Assembly (NCBI RefSeq): GCF_009711345.1
Contig: NZ_SMMA01000053.1
Coordinates: forward strand, 11,112-50,078
DNA length: 38,967 nt
DNA from: Pseudovibrio flavus
GTDB taxonomy: Bacteria > Pseudomonadota > Alphaproteobacteria > Rhizobiales > Stappiaceae
Direction: 5' to 3'
A program made the translations under genes and the position numbers. The notes beneath the pieces were generated by a model, which saw only the letters and a list, made by a program, of their open reading frames with translations, was not told where the DNA came from and ran no database searches. This document shows, piece by piece, positions 9,073-17,420 of the stretch (position 1 is its first letter; the number at the start of each line of letters is the position of its first letter).

Positions 9073-9420
9073 ATGAAAAACATACTTCCCATTGCCATCA
9101 CCGCATTCATTTTAACTGGCTGCGCAGGCAGCGTCCCTGTTGCCGTGATTGGGCAAGATGGACGCATATTCAAGGGCATCAACACAGCAGTAATGCAAGA
9201 TGGCAGAATAGAATTTACTGACGGTCGAACCAGTTGCACTGCCAGCTATAACTCAATGAGTATTGCCACCTCTGACACCGTTCCCGTGAAGTGTAGCGAT
9301 GGACGATTTGGCCAACTAGTAGCCACCAGAGATACAGCTGATTCAGGTAAGGGAACCATCCGTTTGAACGATGGATACACCGCAACTTACTATTTTGGCC
9401 CCGTAGCAAACAACTTCTAA
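9073..9420 (+). CDS. Small lipoprotein with repeated DGR motifs
   Basis: The 115-aa product has a short signal peptide ending in the lipobox LTGC, so the mature protein should be lipid-anchored at Cys17. The rest is predicted to be beta-rich. It repeats a G-x-DGR-type motif (QDGRIFKG, QDGRIEFTDGR, SDGRFGQL) and holds two further cysteines (about 56 and 75) that could form a disulfide. It ends in RLNDGYTATYYFG. Similar small lipoproteins exist in rhizobia and relatives, but I know of no assigned function. The ATG at 9073 is preceded by an aatcgggaatcgcgc stretch with only a weak ribosome site. The next lipoprotein gene begins 14 bases downstream, so the two probably form an operon. Confidence 0.8.
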   Translation: MKNILPIAITAFILTGCAGSVPVAVIGQDGRIFKGINTAVMQDGRIEFTDGRTSCTASYNSMSIATSDTVPVKCSDGRFGQLVATRDTADSGKGTIRLNDGYTATYYFGPVANNF

Positions 9421-9434
9421 ACAACGAGAAAAAC

Positions 9435-10040
9435 ATGAATAAAACTGGCCTACTTTTAGCTTCAACAGCTATGCTTTTACTAGGCGGCTGCGTGGTACCT
9501 GAGCGTCATGAAACCACACTCGAAATAGACGGCAAGCAAGTCCACTATATGTTTGACGGTGTATTCGCTGAATTTCTGACTTTGCAAATGTTTGAAGGAC
9601 AGCCTGTCGATGACGCTGACAAGGATGTTATTGATACGCGTGAAATGGTTCTAAGTGATCTTAAAGCGGTCGATGGATTGGTTGATGTGAAACAACTCGA
9701 CGGCGGCAGATATGCAGCAACCATCGACCTGATCGAGGAACTACCTCAAAAGGACAAAGTGCTCGCATTTCCGTCGTTCACCAAAGATCTCCGCATAAAG
9801 CCTGAGAACACAGACGGGACCTATAAGGTATTCACTCCTTCAATAAACAAAAAGGATTTGGAAGCGGTATTTGAAGCGGGGTTCAAACCTGATGGAAAGC
9901 TGACTATCAGTACGGATCATGAAGTTACCGAAACCAACGCCGATGCAGTGCAGAAAGATTCGGTCACGAACTACATTTGGACATTCAAAACAAAGAAGGA
10001 CTTTACCGACGGTGTTAGCCTAATCTTCAAAGTGCGATAA
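9435..10040 (+). CDS. Lipoprotein, unknown function
   Basis: The 201-aa product begins with MNKTGLLLASTAMLLLGGC, a clear lipoprotein signal with lipobox LGGC, so it should be anchored in an envelope membrane facing the periplasm. The mature part is acidic and charged, with no membrane segment and no motif I can name. Its C-terminal half has the look of a beta-sandwich (VTNYIWTFKTKKDFTDGVSLIFKVR). It follows the DGR-repeat lipoprotein by 14 bases and shares its lower GC content, so the two are likely cotranscribed. A role as a periplasmic binding or immunity partner is possible but unsupported by sequence similarity. Confidence 0.78.
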   Translation: MNKTGLLLASTAMLLLGGCVVPERHETTLEIDGKQVHYMFDGVFAEFLTLQMFEGQPVDDADKDVIDTREMVLSDLKAVDGLVDVKQLDGGRYAATIDLIEELPQKDKVLAFPSFTKDLRIKPENTDGTYKVFTPSINKKDLEAVFEAGFKPDGKLTISTDHEVTETNADAVQKDSVTNYIWTFKTKKDFTDGVSLIFKVR

Positions 10041-10078
10041 CGCCGCCAACAAGTTGGGTACAGTTTTTCAAAGCCCGA

Positions 10079-10144
10079 GCAAGAGGCTATTCGCGCACGG
10101 CCTCTTGCCTATACAATTTAGGGGCATACCTGCCCTTTTGCCCC
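10079..10144 (+). other. Two hairpins downstream of the lipoprotein operon
   Basis: A perfect 9-bp stem (10079-10087 with 10100-10108; gcaagaggc / gcctcttgc) with a 12-base loop is followed by a 6-bp stem (10121-10126 with 10139-10144; ggggca / tgcccc). Neither has a clean T-run after it. They may still stop or stabilise the lipoprotein transcript, which ends at 10040. Confidence 0.45.
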
Positions 10145-10230
10145 ATAAAAAACTGCAAAAATCCGGTAATAGCCATGTCTTATTTACGTTTTGACATGAC
10201 CAAAAACTAAGAAAAACAAAGGATTATGAC

Positions 10231-10722
10231 GTGCGCCTATTTGTGACTGCCCTAGCAGCAACACTCATTACAACCAGCGCAATGGCCAGCGAAACCAAAG
10301 AAGAGCTGGCACGCGAATTGATCGAGATTACCGACCTCAGCCAAGTTACTCTTGAAGCCTCCGTAGACAGCTTTGTGAACGGCGTCGTGGACCAGTTCAA
10401 GCTGATGAACAAGCCGCTCACCTCAGAGCAGCAGGAGACACTGGAAAAAGCCTCCTTCGCCGCTGTAGAGCCGCAAATGAAGAACTTCGTTGCAGGGGTA
10501 GAAAAGCTCTACACCGAAACCTACACGGTTGAAGAACTGAAGGCTTCCATCGCCTACCACAAAACACCAGAGGGCCTCAGCGCATACCACAAGACCGTAC
10601 GCATGGCCCCGCAGATGATGCAGCTTTCTATGAAAACGCTTGCCGGACCATTGCAAAAGGTAGGTCAGGAAGAAATTTCCAAGATCGTCATGGAACAGGT
10701 CGAAGCTCAAAACGCCAAGTAA
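10231..10722 (+). CDS. Exported DUF2059 protein
   Basis: The 163-aa protein starts with a Sec signal peptide (RLFVTALAATLITTSAMAS) and continues as an all-helical, charged domain of the DUF2059 type. The typical pattern is present: a helix ELARELIEITDLSQ, then YTVEELKASIAYHKTPEGLSAYHK, where a peptide around Y-hydrophobic-E-L-x-A-x-x-x-F/Y marks the family. The likely location is the periplasm. The start codon is GTG at 10231, chosen because aaagga lies 7 bases before it and the frame gives a clean signal peptide. It is a single gene, ending in a strong terminator shared with the convergent DUF3179 gene. The role of the family is not established. Confidence 0.85.
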   Translation: MRLFVTALAATLITTSAMASETKEELARELIEITDLSQVTLEASVDSFVNGVVDQFKLMNKPLTSEQQETLEKASFAAVEPQMKNFVAGVEKLYTETYTVEELKASIAYHKTPEGLSAYHKTVRMAPQMMQLSMKTLAGPLQKVGQEEISKIVMEQVEAQNAK

Positions 10723-10745
10723 CAACAACTTGCAGCTAATAAACA

Positions 10746-10780
10746 AAAAGCCCCGCTGGCGTCACAGCCAGCGGGGCTTT
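10746..10780. terminator. Bidirectional terminator, copy 1 of a 35-bp repeat
   Basis: A 14-bp perfect stem (10747-10760 with 10767-10780) with loop gtcaca separates the convergent DUF2059 and DUF3179 genes. It carries T-runs on both strands. The same 35 bases recur at 12041-12075. Confidence 0.93.
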
Positions 10781-10800
10781 ATTTACGATGGCACCGTGTC

Positions 10801-11973
10801 TTAGCTAAAGACCTCGGTGTCAGGGAACCAGTGAGACCAAACCATCCAGAAAACCCCGTTGTGCAATGGCACCTTCTTCAGCTTGCCTTGCACGGTGTTA
10901 CCAAACACATCCACACTTTCAACCTCCACAGGCTCACCGTTCATGCGCCGGTCGAATACCGTCACAACATCATGCTCTTTGTCATAGAACAGAAGTAGAG
11001 GCGTGCCGGCAAACTCGAACTCATAAAGCGGGTTCTCCTGCGCAAAGCTCTTGGCAATTGCCAGATGCTCGCCGTTAAGATCAAGGCCCCAGACCTGTTC
11101 CTTAAACGGTAGGCGAGTGTCTTCCATGTCCAACGTCGGGAAGATCGGCCCACGCGCGTCATCAAACTGCTTTTCCATCGGCCCTTGGAAAAGCGCCTGC
11201 AACGCCACATCCATTGGACGATTGAACTCGTACTTGAACACCTTCCCTTCAGGATAGAGGATCTTGAAGGTTTCCCAGCTCATCATGTCATTGGGATAGG
11301 TCGTCACCTTTTTGTCCGAGAACTCCGCCTCCCCTGTGATCTGTTGGATCAACTCTCCTGTATTGTTGTCTTTCATCAAAAGGTTGTTGTGGGTCTGGAT
11401 CAAAATGCCCAAGTCAGCCTTTTCTCCGTCGATGCTTTGGTCAATGACAACGGGAAGATTGGAAAGCGCACAGAACGTCATGGTTACGTCCTTACCGCCG
11501 ATTGTATCGCCCGCAATATGCGGAATCTCCAGATGCGAACGCGGATAGCCCCTCACGTCTCCGTTAATCTCCACCGCATAAACCACATCATCAGGCTTGA
11601 GGAATTTATCCGCCTCTTCAACGCTCACATAGTTGGCTGTCGTCTGGGAGGACGGAAAGAGCGTGGGCAGCATGAAGTTGGCCGCGATGATGCAAATGAA
11701 AACGCCAAGTGATGCCAGTACCATGAGGTAGCGCTTCATGAACCCGTAACGTCGGTTAAGCACCCACATTAACAAGAGCAGAACAATGTTAATGATAATG
11801 AGAGCCCAACGGTGCTGGTAATAAATAATCAGCCAGTCCCGCGGCAGGTTAAGCGACTGCCCCGGCTCCGTCATCAACACCGCAAAGAAGATGGCCATAA
11901 AGGCCGTTACCAACCCCAGAATGAGAAAGAAGAAGGTCATCAAGCCGCTAGGCTTCTGCGTGCTCTCAGGCAT
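10801..11973 (-). CDS. DUF3179 membrane-anchored protein
   Basis: The 390-aa protein has three predicted N-terminal membrane helices (about residues 11-33, 54-69 and 79-100) followed by a large soluble DUF3179 domain. Family marks include the domain start DDVVYAVEINGDVRGYPRSHLEIPHIAGD and the VTMTFCALSNLPVVID stretch with its conserved cysteine, as well as THNNLLMKDNNTGELIQQITGEA and the NDMMSWETFKILYPEGKV stretch. The biochemical role of DUF3179 is not known to me; conserved Cys and His residues hint at a redox or metal site. The soluble domain probably faces the periplasm, though topology is inferred. The gene is minus strand, 133 bases downstream of gatA, and is bracketed by two identical terminators, so it should be an independent unit. 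Confidence 0.85.
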   Translation of the reverse strand: MPESTQKPSGLMTFFFLILGLVTAFMAIFFAVLMTEPGQSLNLPRDWLIIYYQHRWALIIINIVLLLLMWVLNRRYGFMKRYLMVLASLGVFICIIAANFMLPTLFPSSQTTANYVSVEEADKFLKPDDVVYAVEINGDVRGYPRSHLEIPHIAGDTIGGKDVTMTFCALSNLPVVIDQSIDGEKADLGILIQTHNNLLMKDNNTGELIQQITGEAEFSDKKVTTYPNDMMSWETFKILYPEGKVFKYEFNRPMDVALQALFQGPMEKQFDDARGPIFPTLDMEDTRLPFKEQVWGLDLNGEHLAIAKSFAQENPLYEFEFAGTPLLLFYDKEHDVVTVFDRRMNGEPVEVESVDVFGNTVQGKLKKVPLHNGVFWMVWSHWFPDTEVFS

Positions 11974-12040
11974 TGTCCCGCCCTGTTCTTTTTATCGTTG
12001 AGCCAAACCTACAACGAAACAGGGAAAATTACGTAAACAC

Positions 12041-12077
12041 AAAAGCCCCGCTGGCGTCACAGCCAGCGGGGCTTTTT
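12041..12077. terminator. Terminator of gatCA, copy 2 of a 35-bp repeat
   Basis: A 14-bp perfect stem (12042-12055 with 12062-12075) with loop gtcaca lies 30 bases past the gatA stop. Bases 12041-12075 are identical to 10746-10780. On the minus strand it ends in tttt. On the plus strand it ends in ttttt. Confidence 0.93.
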
Positions 12078-12106
12078 AATTCAACGAGCGTCAAGCCGTT
12101 TGAGGC

Positions 12107-13585
12107 TTATTTGCTCCACCAGTCAGCAGCGTTGAAGCGGCCAGCAGCCTGTTCAATCACTTCACCAACCTGGAACAGAGTACCTTCATCGAATGGCTTG
12201 CCGAGCAACTGGAGGCCAAGCGGCAGACCATCTTTGTTAAGACCTGCAGGGATGGAGATACCAGGGATACCTGCCATGTTTGCGGTCACGGTGAAGATGT
12301 CGTTCAGGTACATGGTCACTGGGTCAGTGATCTCGCCCGGTGCGAACGCAGCATCTGGAGTGGTTGGAGTGAGGATTGCATCCACGCCGTTTTCCCAAGC
12401 CAGATCGAAGTCGCGCTTGATGAGGGTACGAACCTTCTGTGCCTTCAGGTAGTACGCATCGTAGTAGCCGGCGGACAGAACGTAGGTGCCGATCATCACG
12501 CGGCGCTTAACTTCGTCACCAAAGCCAGCTGCGCGGGTGTTTTCGTACATCTCTACAATGTCGTTACCAGGAACGCGCAGGCCGTAGCGAACGCCGTCGT
12601 AACGAGCAAGGTTGGAAGACGCTTCAGCAGGTGCAACGATGTAGTATGCAGGCAGAGCGTACTTGGTGTGCGGCAGAGAAATCTCAACGATTTCAGCGCC
12701 AGCATCTTTCAGCCAGTCAATACCCTGCTGCCACAGCTGATCGATAACCGCTGGCATACCGTCAACGCGGTATTCTTTTGGGATACCGATCTTCATGCCC
12801 TTGATGGACTTGCCAACAAAGCTTTCGTAGTCCGGCACAGGTGCATCAACGGAAGTGGTGTCTTTCGCGTCAACGGAAGCCATGGACTGCAGCAGGATCG
12901 CGTTATCGCGAACAGTGCGGCCAATCGGGCCTGCCTGATCAAGAGAAGATGCGAATGCCACCATACCCCAGCGAGAGCAACGGCCGTAGGTTGGCTTGAT
13001 ACCAACAGTACCGGTGAGCGCAGCAGGCTGACGGATGGAACCGCCGGTGTCGGATGCAGTAGCAGCAGCACACATTTTACCAGCAACAGCAGCAGCAGAA
13101 CCACCGGAAGAACCACCAGGAACCAGAGCGGTGTCAGAACCGTTACGGCGCCATGGGTTCACTACGTTGCCGTAGAAAGAGGTCTCGTTGGAAGAGCCCA
13201 TCGCGAACTCGTCCATGTTCAGCTTGCCGAGCATTACGGCACCATCGTCAAACAGGTTCTGTGTAACGGTGGATTCGTACTCTGGCTTGAAGCCGTCGAG
13301 GATGTGGGAGCAAGCCTGGGTGTGAACACCCTTGGTTGCGTAAAGGTCTTTAATGCCGAGAGGAATACCTTCCAGCGGGCGCGCTTCGCCTGCTGCAATT
13401 TTCTCGTCGGAAACTTTAGCCTGCGCACGCGCGATATCACTGGTTACAGTGATGTAAGCGTTCAGGGCTTCGTTACCGGATTCAATTGCAGAAAGGTAGC
13501 TTTCCGTCAGTTCGGTAGCAGTAAATTCGCGGGCTGCAAGTTTGTCACGCGCCTCTGCGATTGTCAGATCAGTGAGCTTGGTCAC
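12107..13585 (-). CDS. gatA: Asp-tRNA(Asn)/Glu-tRNA(Gln) amidotransferase subunit A
   Basis: GatA is the glutaminase subunit of GatCAB and supplies ammonia to the tRNA-charging site in GatB. The 492-aa protein has a complete amidase-signature domain. The Ser-cisSer-Lys triad is visible: Lys79 in PLGIKDLY, Ser159 in PGGSSGGS and the nucleophile Ser183 in [10 protein letters not shown]. The C-terminal segment [29 protein letters not shown] is also typical. The start codon is GTG at 13585, with aagga about 8 bases upstream. It follows gatC by 44 bases on the same strand, forming a gatC-gatA operon closed by the terminator at 12041. Its partner gatB lies apart, at 166-1650. Confidence 0.98.
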   Translation of the reverse strand: MTKLTDLTIAEARDKLAAREFTATELTESYLSAIESGNEALNAYITVTSDIARAQAKVSDEKIAAGEARPLEGIPLGIKDLYATKGVHTQACSHILDGFKPEYESTVTQNLFDDGAVMLGKLNMDEFAMGSSNETSFYGNVVNPWRRNGSDTALVPGGSSGGSAAAVAGKMCAAATASDTGGSIRQPAALTGTVGIKPTYGRCSRWGMVAFASSLDQAGPIGRTVRDNAILLQSMASVDAKDTTSVDAPVPDYESFVGKSIKGMKIGIPKEYRVDGMPAVIDQLWQQGIDWLKDAGAEIVEISLPHTKYALPAYYIVAPAEASSNLARYDGVRYGLRVPGNDIVEMYENTRAAGFGDEVKRRVMIGTYVLSAGYYDAYYLKAQKVRTLIKRDFDLAWENGVDAILTPTTPDAAFAPGEITDPVTMYLNDIFTVTANMAGIPGISIPAGLNKDGLPLGLQLLGKPFDEGTLFQVGEVIEQAAGRFNAADWWSK

Positions 13586-13629
13586 GGCTGAAATCCTTGA
13601 TGTTTAAAGGGAACGAAAACGGGAAAGGC

Positions 13630-13917
13630 TTATTCAACAACCTTAGGAACCATGAAGAAGTTGTCTTCAGTCGCAGGTGCGTTGGAGACGATCTTCTCTG
13701 CATAGCCACCATCGGTCTGGCCATCGACGCGCTTCTTCATGGTCTGCTCGACAACGGAAGTCAGAGGCTCAACGCCGTCAATGTTCACTTCATCAAGCTG
13801 CTCAACAAAGCCGAGAATAGCGTTCAGTTCGCCGGTCATTTTTTCGGCCTGCTCATCGCTCACTTTAATGCGGGCGAGATGGGCAACACGCTTAACTGTG
13901 TTCAAGTCCACAGACAT
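13630..13917 (-). CDS. gatC: Asp-tRNA(Asn)/Glu-tRNA(Gln) amidotransferase subunit C
   Basis: GatC wraps around and stabilises GatA and holds the GatCAB complex together. The 95-aa product has the family start [23 protein letters not shown], the helical [22 protein letters not shown] and the closing FFMVPKVVE, which matches the family ending. The frame is open further upstream to 14001, but the ATG at 13917 has a GGAG site seven bases before it and matches the family start, so the longer version is rejected. It heads the gatC-gatA operon. Confidence 0.96.
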   Translation of the reverse strand: MSVDLNTVKRVAHLARIKVSDEQAEKMTGELNAILGFVEQLDEVNIDGVEPLTSVVEQTMKKRVDGQTDGGYAEKIVSNAPATEDNFFMVPKVVE

Positions 13918-13993
13918 GCAACTACTCCAGTTCAGGGCCAAGGGAACCCCCAGCCAATTCGTATGTAGACCCGCTATACCCGCCAAAACGAAC

Positions 13994-14018
13994 AGGGGCA
14001 ACGCATAACGCTGCCCCT
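13994..14018 (-). terminator. Probable terminator of the MFS gene upstream of gatC
   Basis: Bases 13994-14000 (aggggca) pair with 14012-14018 (tgcccct) around an 11-base loop. On the minus strand the stem is followed by tgttcgtttt, an imperfect T-rich tail. It sits 46 bases past the MFS stop at 14064 and before the gatC start. Confidence 0.45.
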
Positions 14019-14063
14019 GCCCCCACTATTTACTCGTTTTCGGAACTTATAAGTACCGTTTGT

Positions 14064-15281
14064 TTAAGCGGCAACTTGCTGCCTTTTGGCCATCCCAACA
14101 GAGATAACCGCAAGCGTGGTAACAAGAAACGCAGGCAGAGACAGCAGCACGAGAACCTCCCAACCGAGGAAATCAAGCGCGGCACCGGAAACCAACGACG
14201 CAACAGCAGAAACCAGTGCCACAATGGTATCATTGAGACCTTGGAAGGTTGGCCGCTCCTCAGGAGTGAGGTTGTTGTTCAGGTAGGTGGACGCGCCGAT
14301 ATAGGCAAAGTTCCAGCCAAGACCGAGCAGGATCAAACCGCCATAGAAGTGCACCAGTTCAATACCTGAAAACAGCGTGACACACGAAAGAGCCAGCAAC
14401 ACCATCCCGAAGGAGATGATTGCAGGTCCGCCAAACCGGTTGATCAAGAAGCCGGTAAAGAAGCTCGGCCCGAACATGGCAATTACGTGCCAGCCGATAA
14501 CGTCACTGCTCTGCCCAAGGTCAAAACCACAAAAGCCCATGGCCATCGGCGTTGGCACCATAATGAGGACCATAGCGGCGAAAGCGATAGAGCCAGCAAG
14601 AATGGATACAGCCACCTGCGGACGCTTCAAGGTTGCCATCACAGAAGGTTTAGGAGCACTGACATCCTTTTTCGCCAACCGGGGCTTTGGCAAGTTTACA
14701 AACAGCAGCGGTAGAGCGCCGATCAAACCAACAACCATTGTAGCGGCATAAACGCCAGCAAAAGGAATAGGATCAAAACTGCCTTGCGTGGCTTTCACCA
14801 CCTGGGGCGCAACCAGCGCTGCCACCAGCCCCATAGACATGGAGAACGAGAGCGCGCTGGATTTCCATTTGTCCGTCGCAGCATCGGCAGCAGCAAAGCG
14901 ATAAAGGCTCACACTTGCCTGCGCAAAGCCGAACAACAGGTGAGCAAAGCACAACAGCCAAAAGCTGCCGACAAACAAGGCCGTTGTAGCAAGAGCACCG
15001 CCTAGTATCGTTCCCAAAGCACCGACCAAAAACCCCGGACGGCGACCAAACTTACCCATGAAGATGGAAAGCGGCGTTGCAGCAAGCAGCACGCCAACCA
15101 TCTGCGAGGTAAGGGTCAAAGTTGCCATGGAAGGGGAAGACGCAAGATACCCTCCTGCGAGCCCACCCGCTGCCATAAGCATTGGCATTTGGATACCAAG
15201 CACACCTTGGGCCCCAAGTAACAAAGGCAGATTTCGCCGCATTAACCGCGACTGAGCCATAGCTTCGCCGGTCTGGGTCAT
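14064..15281 (-). CDS. MFS-family transporter
   Basis: This is a 405-aa inner-membrane major-facilitator transporter with about 12 hydrophobic helices. The loop between helices 2 and 3 carries the MFS motif as GKFGRRPGFLVGA, and helix 1 starts with NLPLLLGAQGVLGIQMPML. I chose the ATG at 15281 because gaaagg lies six bases before it; the frame is open to 15323 but gives only a non-family extension. The gene diverges from a TetR-family regulator across a 145-bp gap, a layout typical of drug or metabolite efflux pumps controlled by that regulator. The substrate is unknown. The loop signature is of the YbfB/efflux kind, which I cannot resolve further. Confidence 0.9.
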   Translation of the reverse strand: MTQTGEAMAQSRLMRRNLPLLLGAQGVLGIQMPMLMAAGGLAGGYLASSPSMATLTLTSQMVGVLLAATPLSIFMGKFGRRPGFLVGALGTILGGALATTALFVGSFWLLCFAHLLFGFAQASVSLYRFAAADAATDKWKSSALSFSMSMGLVAALVAPQVVKATQGSFDPIPFAGVYAATMVVGLIGALPLLFVNLPKPRLAKKDVSAPKPSVMATLKRPQVAVSILAGSIAFAAMVLIMVPTPMAMGFCGFDLGQSSDVIGWHVIAMFGPSFFTGFLINRFGGPAIISFGMVLLALSCVTLFSGIELVHFYGGLILLGLGWNFAYIGASTYLNNNLTPEERPTFQGLNDTIVALVSAVASLVSGAALDFLGWEVLVLLSLPAFLVTTLAVISVGMAKRQQVAA

Positions 15282-15426
15282 GCTAAGCCTTTCTATAAAT
15301 TTGGAATATGCCGTCTGAGGCAAAGAATTTAAGTATTTTGACGCATATTTAACGCACGCTCTTTCCAGAGGGTCAAGGGCTCCAGTTACTGTATGCTGCG
15401 AAGGAATTATTGATTAAAGATCGAGT

Positions 15427-15981
15427 ATGGCGGCGAACCTCCCCTCCTCTTCTGCTCAGCAAGGCAGACCGCGCAAGAAAGAGCTGGATGCAAAAATCCT
15501 GAAGGCGATGCTGCACGCGTTGGCGGCAAACGGCTATGAGGCAGCCAATCTGCAAGAGATCGCCCGCGCTACAGGAACGTCAAAACAGGCGCTTTATCGC
15601 CGCTGGCAGGATAAGCACCATTTGGCGGTCGAGGCGGTTCGTCGAGGTTTTCTGGAAATTCCGCCCGTCTACCCCGGCGATGCCCCACTGGCAGAGGCAG
15701 TGATAGAAACGCTCGCCCTGCTGCGCGATGCGTTATCTGACGGCCCGCTTGGACCAGCCTTTCATGCGCTTTACGCTTCGCCTGCTCTCGCTGAAGACGC
15801 CAGAGCAATTGAGGGAGAACAGCGCACACGATTGCGCCAGCTTTTCGTCGTTGCTAATGCCACTGCTGATATGGAAACAAAGATCGATCAGCTTCTCGGC
15901 CCGATCTACTTCACCTGCCTGATGCGCCAGCAACCTATGAGCTTAGAGGCTCTCAACCGCCTTGTACGGCAAACCCTGTAA
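15427..15981 (+). CDS. TetR-family transcriptional regulator
   Basis: The 184-aa protein carries an N-terminal TetR helix-turn-helix at about residues 20-65 (LDAKILKAMLHALAANGYEAANLQEIARATGTSKQALYRRW, read in two halves), with the recognition helix near SKQALYRRW. The remaining part is an all-helical ligand and dimer domain ending in LNRLVRQTL. It is divergent to the MFS gene at 14064-15281 and most likely represses that gene and itself. The intergenic 15282-15426 is AT-rich near the regulator, but I find no clean palindrome. The ATG at 15427 has a weak ribosome site. Identification of the family is secure, the target is inferred from position. Confidence 0.92.
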   Translation: MAANLPSSSAQQGRPRKKELDAKILKAMLHALAANGYEAANLQEIARATGTSKQALYRRWQDKHHLAVEAVRRGFLEIPPVYPGDAPLAEAVIETLALLRDALSDGPLGPAFHALYASPALAEDARAIEGEQRTRLRQLFVVANATADMETKIDQLLGPIYFTCLMRQQPMSLEALNRLVRQTL

Positions 15982-16157
15982 CGGCTTAGGCTAAACAGGA
16001 GGGTAACGCCTGCTCCCGAACCTGTGATGTGACTTTATTCGTTTTTTGACGGTGCCTGCGCAAGACTGCTTCTCGAAGTTGAAAATGATTTGAATGCAGC
16101 GGCCCCCATCGACATTTTTTGCCGCTAACCCGTCAAACCCGAAGAAAGGCACTGACC

Positions 16158-16628
16158 ATGAGCAGGTTCTCCATCAAGGCAGCCCTCACCGGAGCATTGC
16201 TCTTTGCGGCTGCAAGCACCACAGCCCTTGCAGATAACATCACCACCTTTGCTCCAGATAACGTGGCTATCCACGGCACAGATCCGGTGGCCTATTTCAC
16301 CGAAGGCAAGCCTGTTGCCGGTAAAGACGAATACACCGCAGCCTATGACGGTGTGACGTGGAAGTTCTCCAGCAAAGAAAACCGCGACAAGTTCGTTGCT
16401 GATCCTGCTGCCTATGCGCCGCAGTTTGGCGGCTGGTGCGCGACCGGCGTGAGCTTTGGCGTGAAAATTCCGATCATGCCGGATAAGTGGTCTATCGTTG
16501 ACGGCAAGCTTTATCTCAATGCCCATGACGGAGCCCAGCGTCGCTTCAATGAAAGAACGGAAGAAGTGATCACAAACGCCAATACAAACTGGCCGGGCAT
16601 CAAAGAAACGCCAGCAGATAAGCTCTAG
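16158..16628 (+). CDS. Exported YHS-domain protein
   Basis: The 156-aa product begins with a Sec signal peptide (MSRFSIKAALTGALLFAAASTTALAD) and continues with one YHS domain. The hallmark is GTDPVAYFTEGKPVAGKDEY, followed by WKFSSKENRDKFVADPAAYAPQFGGWCATG. This fold is found in metal-handling proteins and as a stand-alone periplasmic protein in many alphaproteobacteria. The Cys in GGWCA could bind a metal. I chose the ATG at 16158 because it follows a gaaagg site and starts directly at the signal peptide; the frame opens at 16119. It ends with a terminator at 16658. Function is uncertain. Confidence 0.9.
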   Translation: MSRFSIKAALTGALLFAAASTTALADNITTFAPDNVAIHGTDPVAYFTEGKPVAGKDEYTAAYDGVTWKFSSKENRDKFVADPAAYAPQFGGWCATGVSFGVKIPIMPDKWSIVDGKLYLNAHDGAQRRFNERTEEVITNANTNWPGIKETPADKL

Positions 16629-16657
16629 CTTCCTACCCCTCCATTCTTCCAAAACTT

Positions 16658-16684
16658 GGGGAGCGTTCTGCGCTCCCCATTTTA
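16658..16684 (+). terminator. Intrinsic terminator of the YHS-protein gene
   Basis: An 8-bp stem (ggggagcg 16658-16665 with cgctcccc 16671-16678) has loop ttctg and is followed by attttat. It lies 30 bases after the YHS stop. Its presence inside the upstream open frame of the next gene argues for the later start of that gene. Confidence 0.85.
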
Positions 16685-16748
16685 TATCAATGATTACAAA
16701 TCGATCCTGTGCTTTCCTTTGGACAACAGTGAGTTGACAGGGGTGCGT

Positions 16749-17411
16749 ATGATGAAAATGCCCGAACCGAGTGAATTGGGTTGGACCTGCAAACCGCTGG
16801 AAAGCGCGAATGTTACATCAAGAACCCTCTCCACCGGCGTGTTGGAAGTCGTCATTGAACATGAGCTCATAAAAGGTGTCACACCAGCCATGCTGTATTG
16901 GTGGTTTCAGAATTTTCCATCTCTGATGATAAATCTGAACGGACAGATTATACCGGCCTATGTCCTCTGGCACCCGAGAGATCACGTCGCCGTGGAACTT
17001 GAAAAGCTATCTGATAAGCATACGCTTTCCGCAGGTGACATCTTAACGGTACATGACAAGTTTCAAGCTGGGAGTACCTTCGCGATTGATCAGAAGGCCC
17101 ATATAAGCAGACTGGATGAAAACGGGATCGGCCTAAAAACGACGGTTATGGGGCTAAATTTTCTTGAGCTGACCCACTCGTACAAGCTCTCTGCAGGTGG
17201 CACCTTATGTCGTTCTCACCTGACCATTGGCGCTATGACCGGTCCTTTAAAGTCCATGTTAAACAGAGCAATGGCGCCGAAAAAGTTTGAAGGCGACAAA
17301 GCCGTCGCTTGGCTGAAACACAATATTGAAGAAATCGGCTTCTTCGAGAACTTCCTGCCCCAGCTCTATGAAAACCGGAGCAAGAAAGAGCCAATAGAAC
17401 TGCGTCTCTAG
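16749..17411 (+). CDS. DAPG-hydrolase (PhlG)-like protein
   Basis: The product (220 aa from the ATG at 16749) resembles the DAPG hydrolase domain. PhlG is a zinc enzyme that cleaves 2,4-diacetylphloroglucinol to the monoacetyl form and acetate. Matching segments are GVTPAMLYWWFQNF, YVLWHPRDHVAVELE (the WHPxxH region) and the C-terminal NIEEIGFFENFLPQLYENR. The candidate metal ligands His and Glu in these segments are present, but I did not check every one. The frame is open from 16656, but that stretch covers the upstream terminator, and an aggggt site sits just before 16749. It is convergent with the UPF0173 gene with a nine-base gap. The true substrate is unknown; many homologues lie in bacteria without phloroglucinol. 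Confidence 0.75.
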   Translation: MMKMPEPSELGWTCKPLESANVTSRTLSTGVLEVVIEHELIKGVTPAMLYWWFQNFPSLMINLNGQIIPAYVLWHPRDHVAVELEKLSDKHTLSAGDILTVHDKFQAGSTFAIDQKAHISRLDENGIGLKTTVMGLNFLELTHSYKLSAGGTLCRSHLTIGAMTGPLKSMLNRAMAPKKFEGDKAVAWLKHNIEEIGFFENFLPQLYENRSKKEPIELRL

Positions 17412-17420
17412 CGACGCGCT

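Noticed and set aside
12668-13591. 307-codon plus-strand frame opposite gatA
   Set aside because: It is antisense to the amidase domain, and the sequence is unlike any protein I know.
15282-15426. TetR operator between MFS and TetR genes
   Set aside because: I looked for a palindrome in the AT-rich stretch and found none that is clean enough to report.
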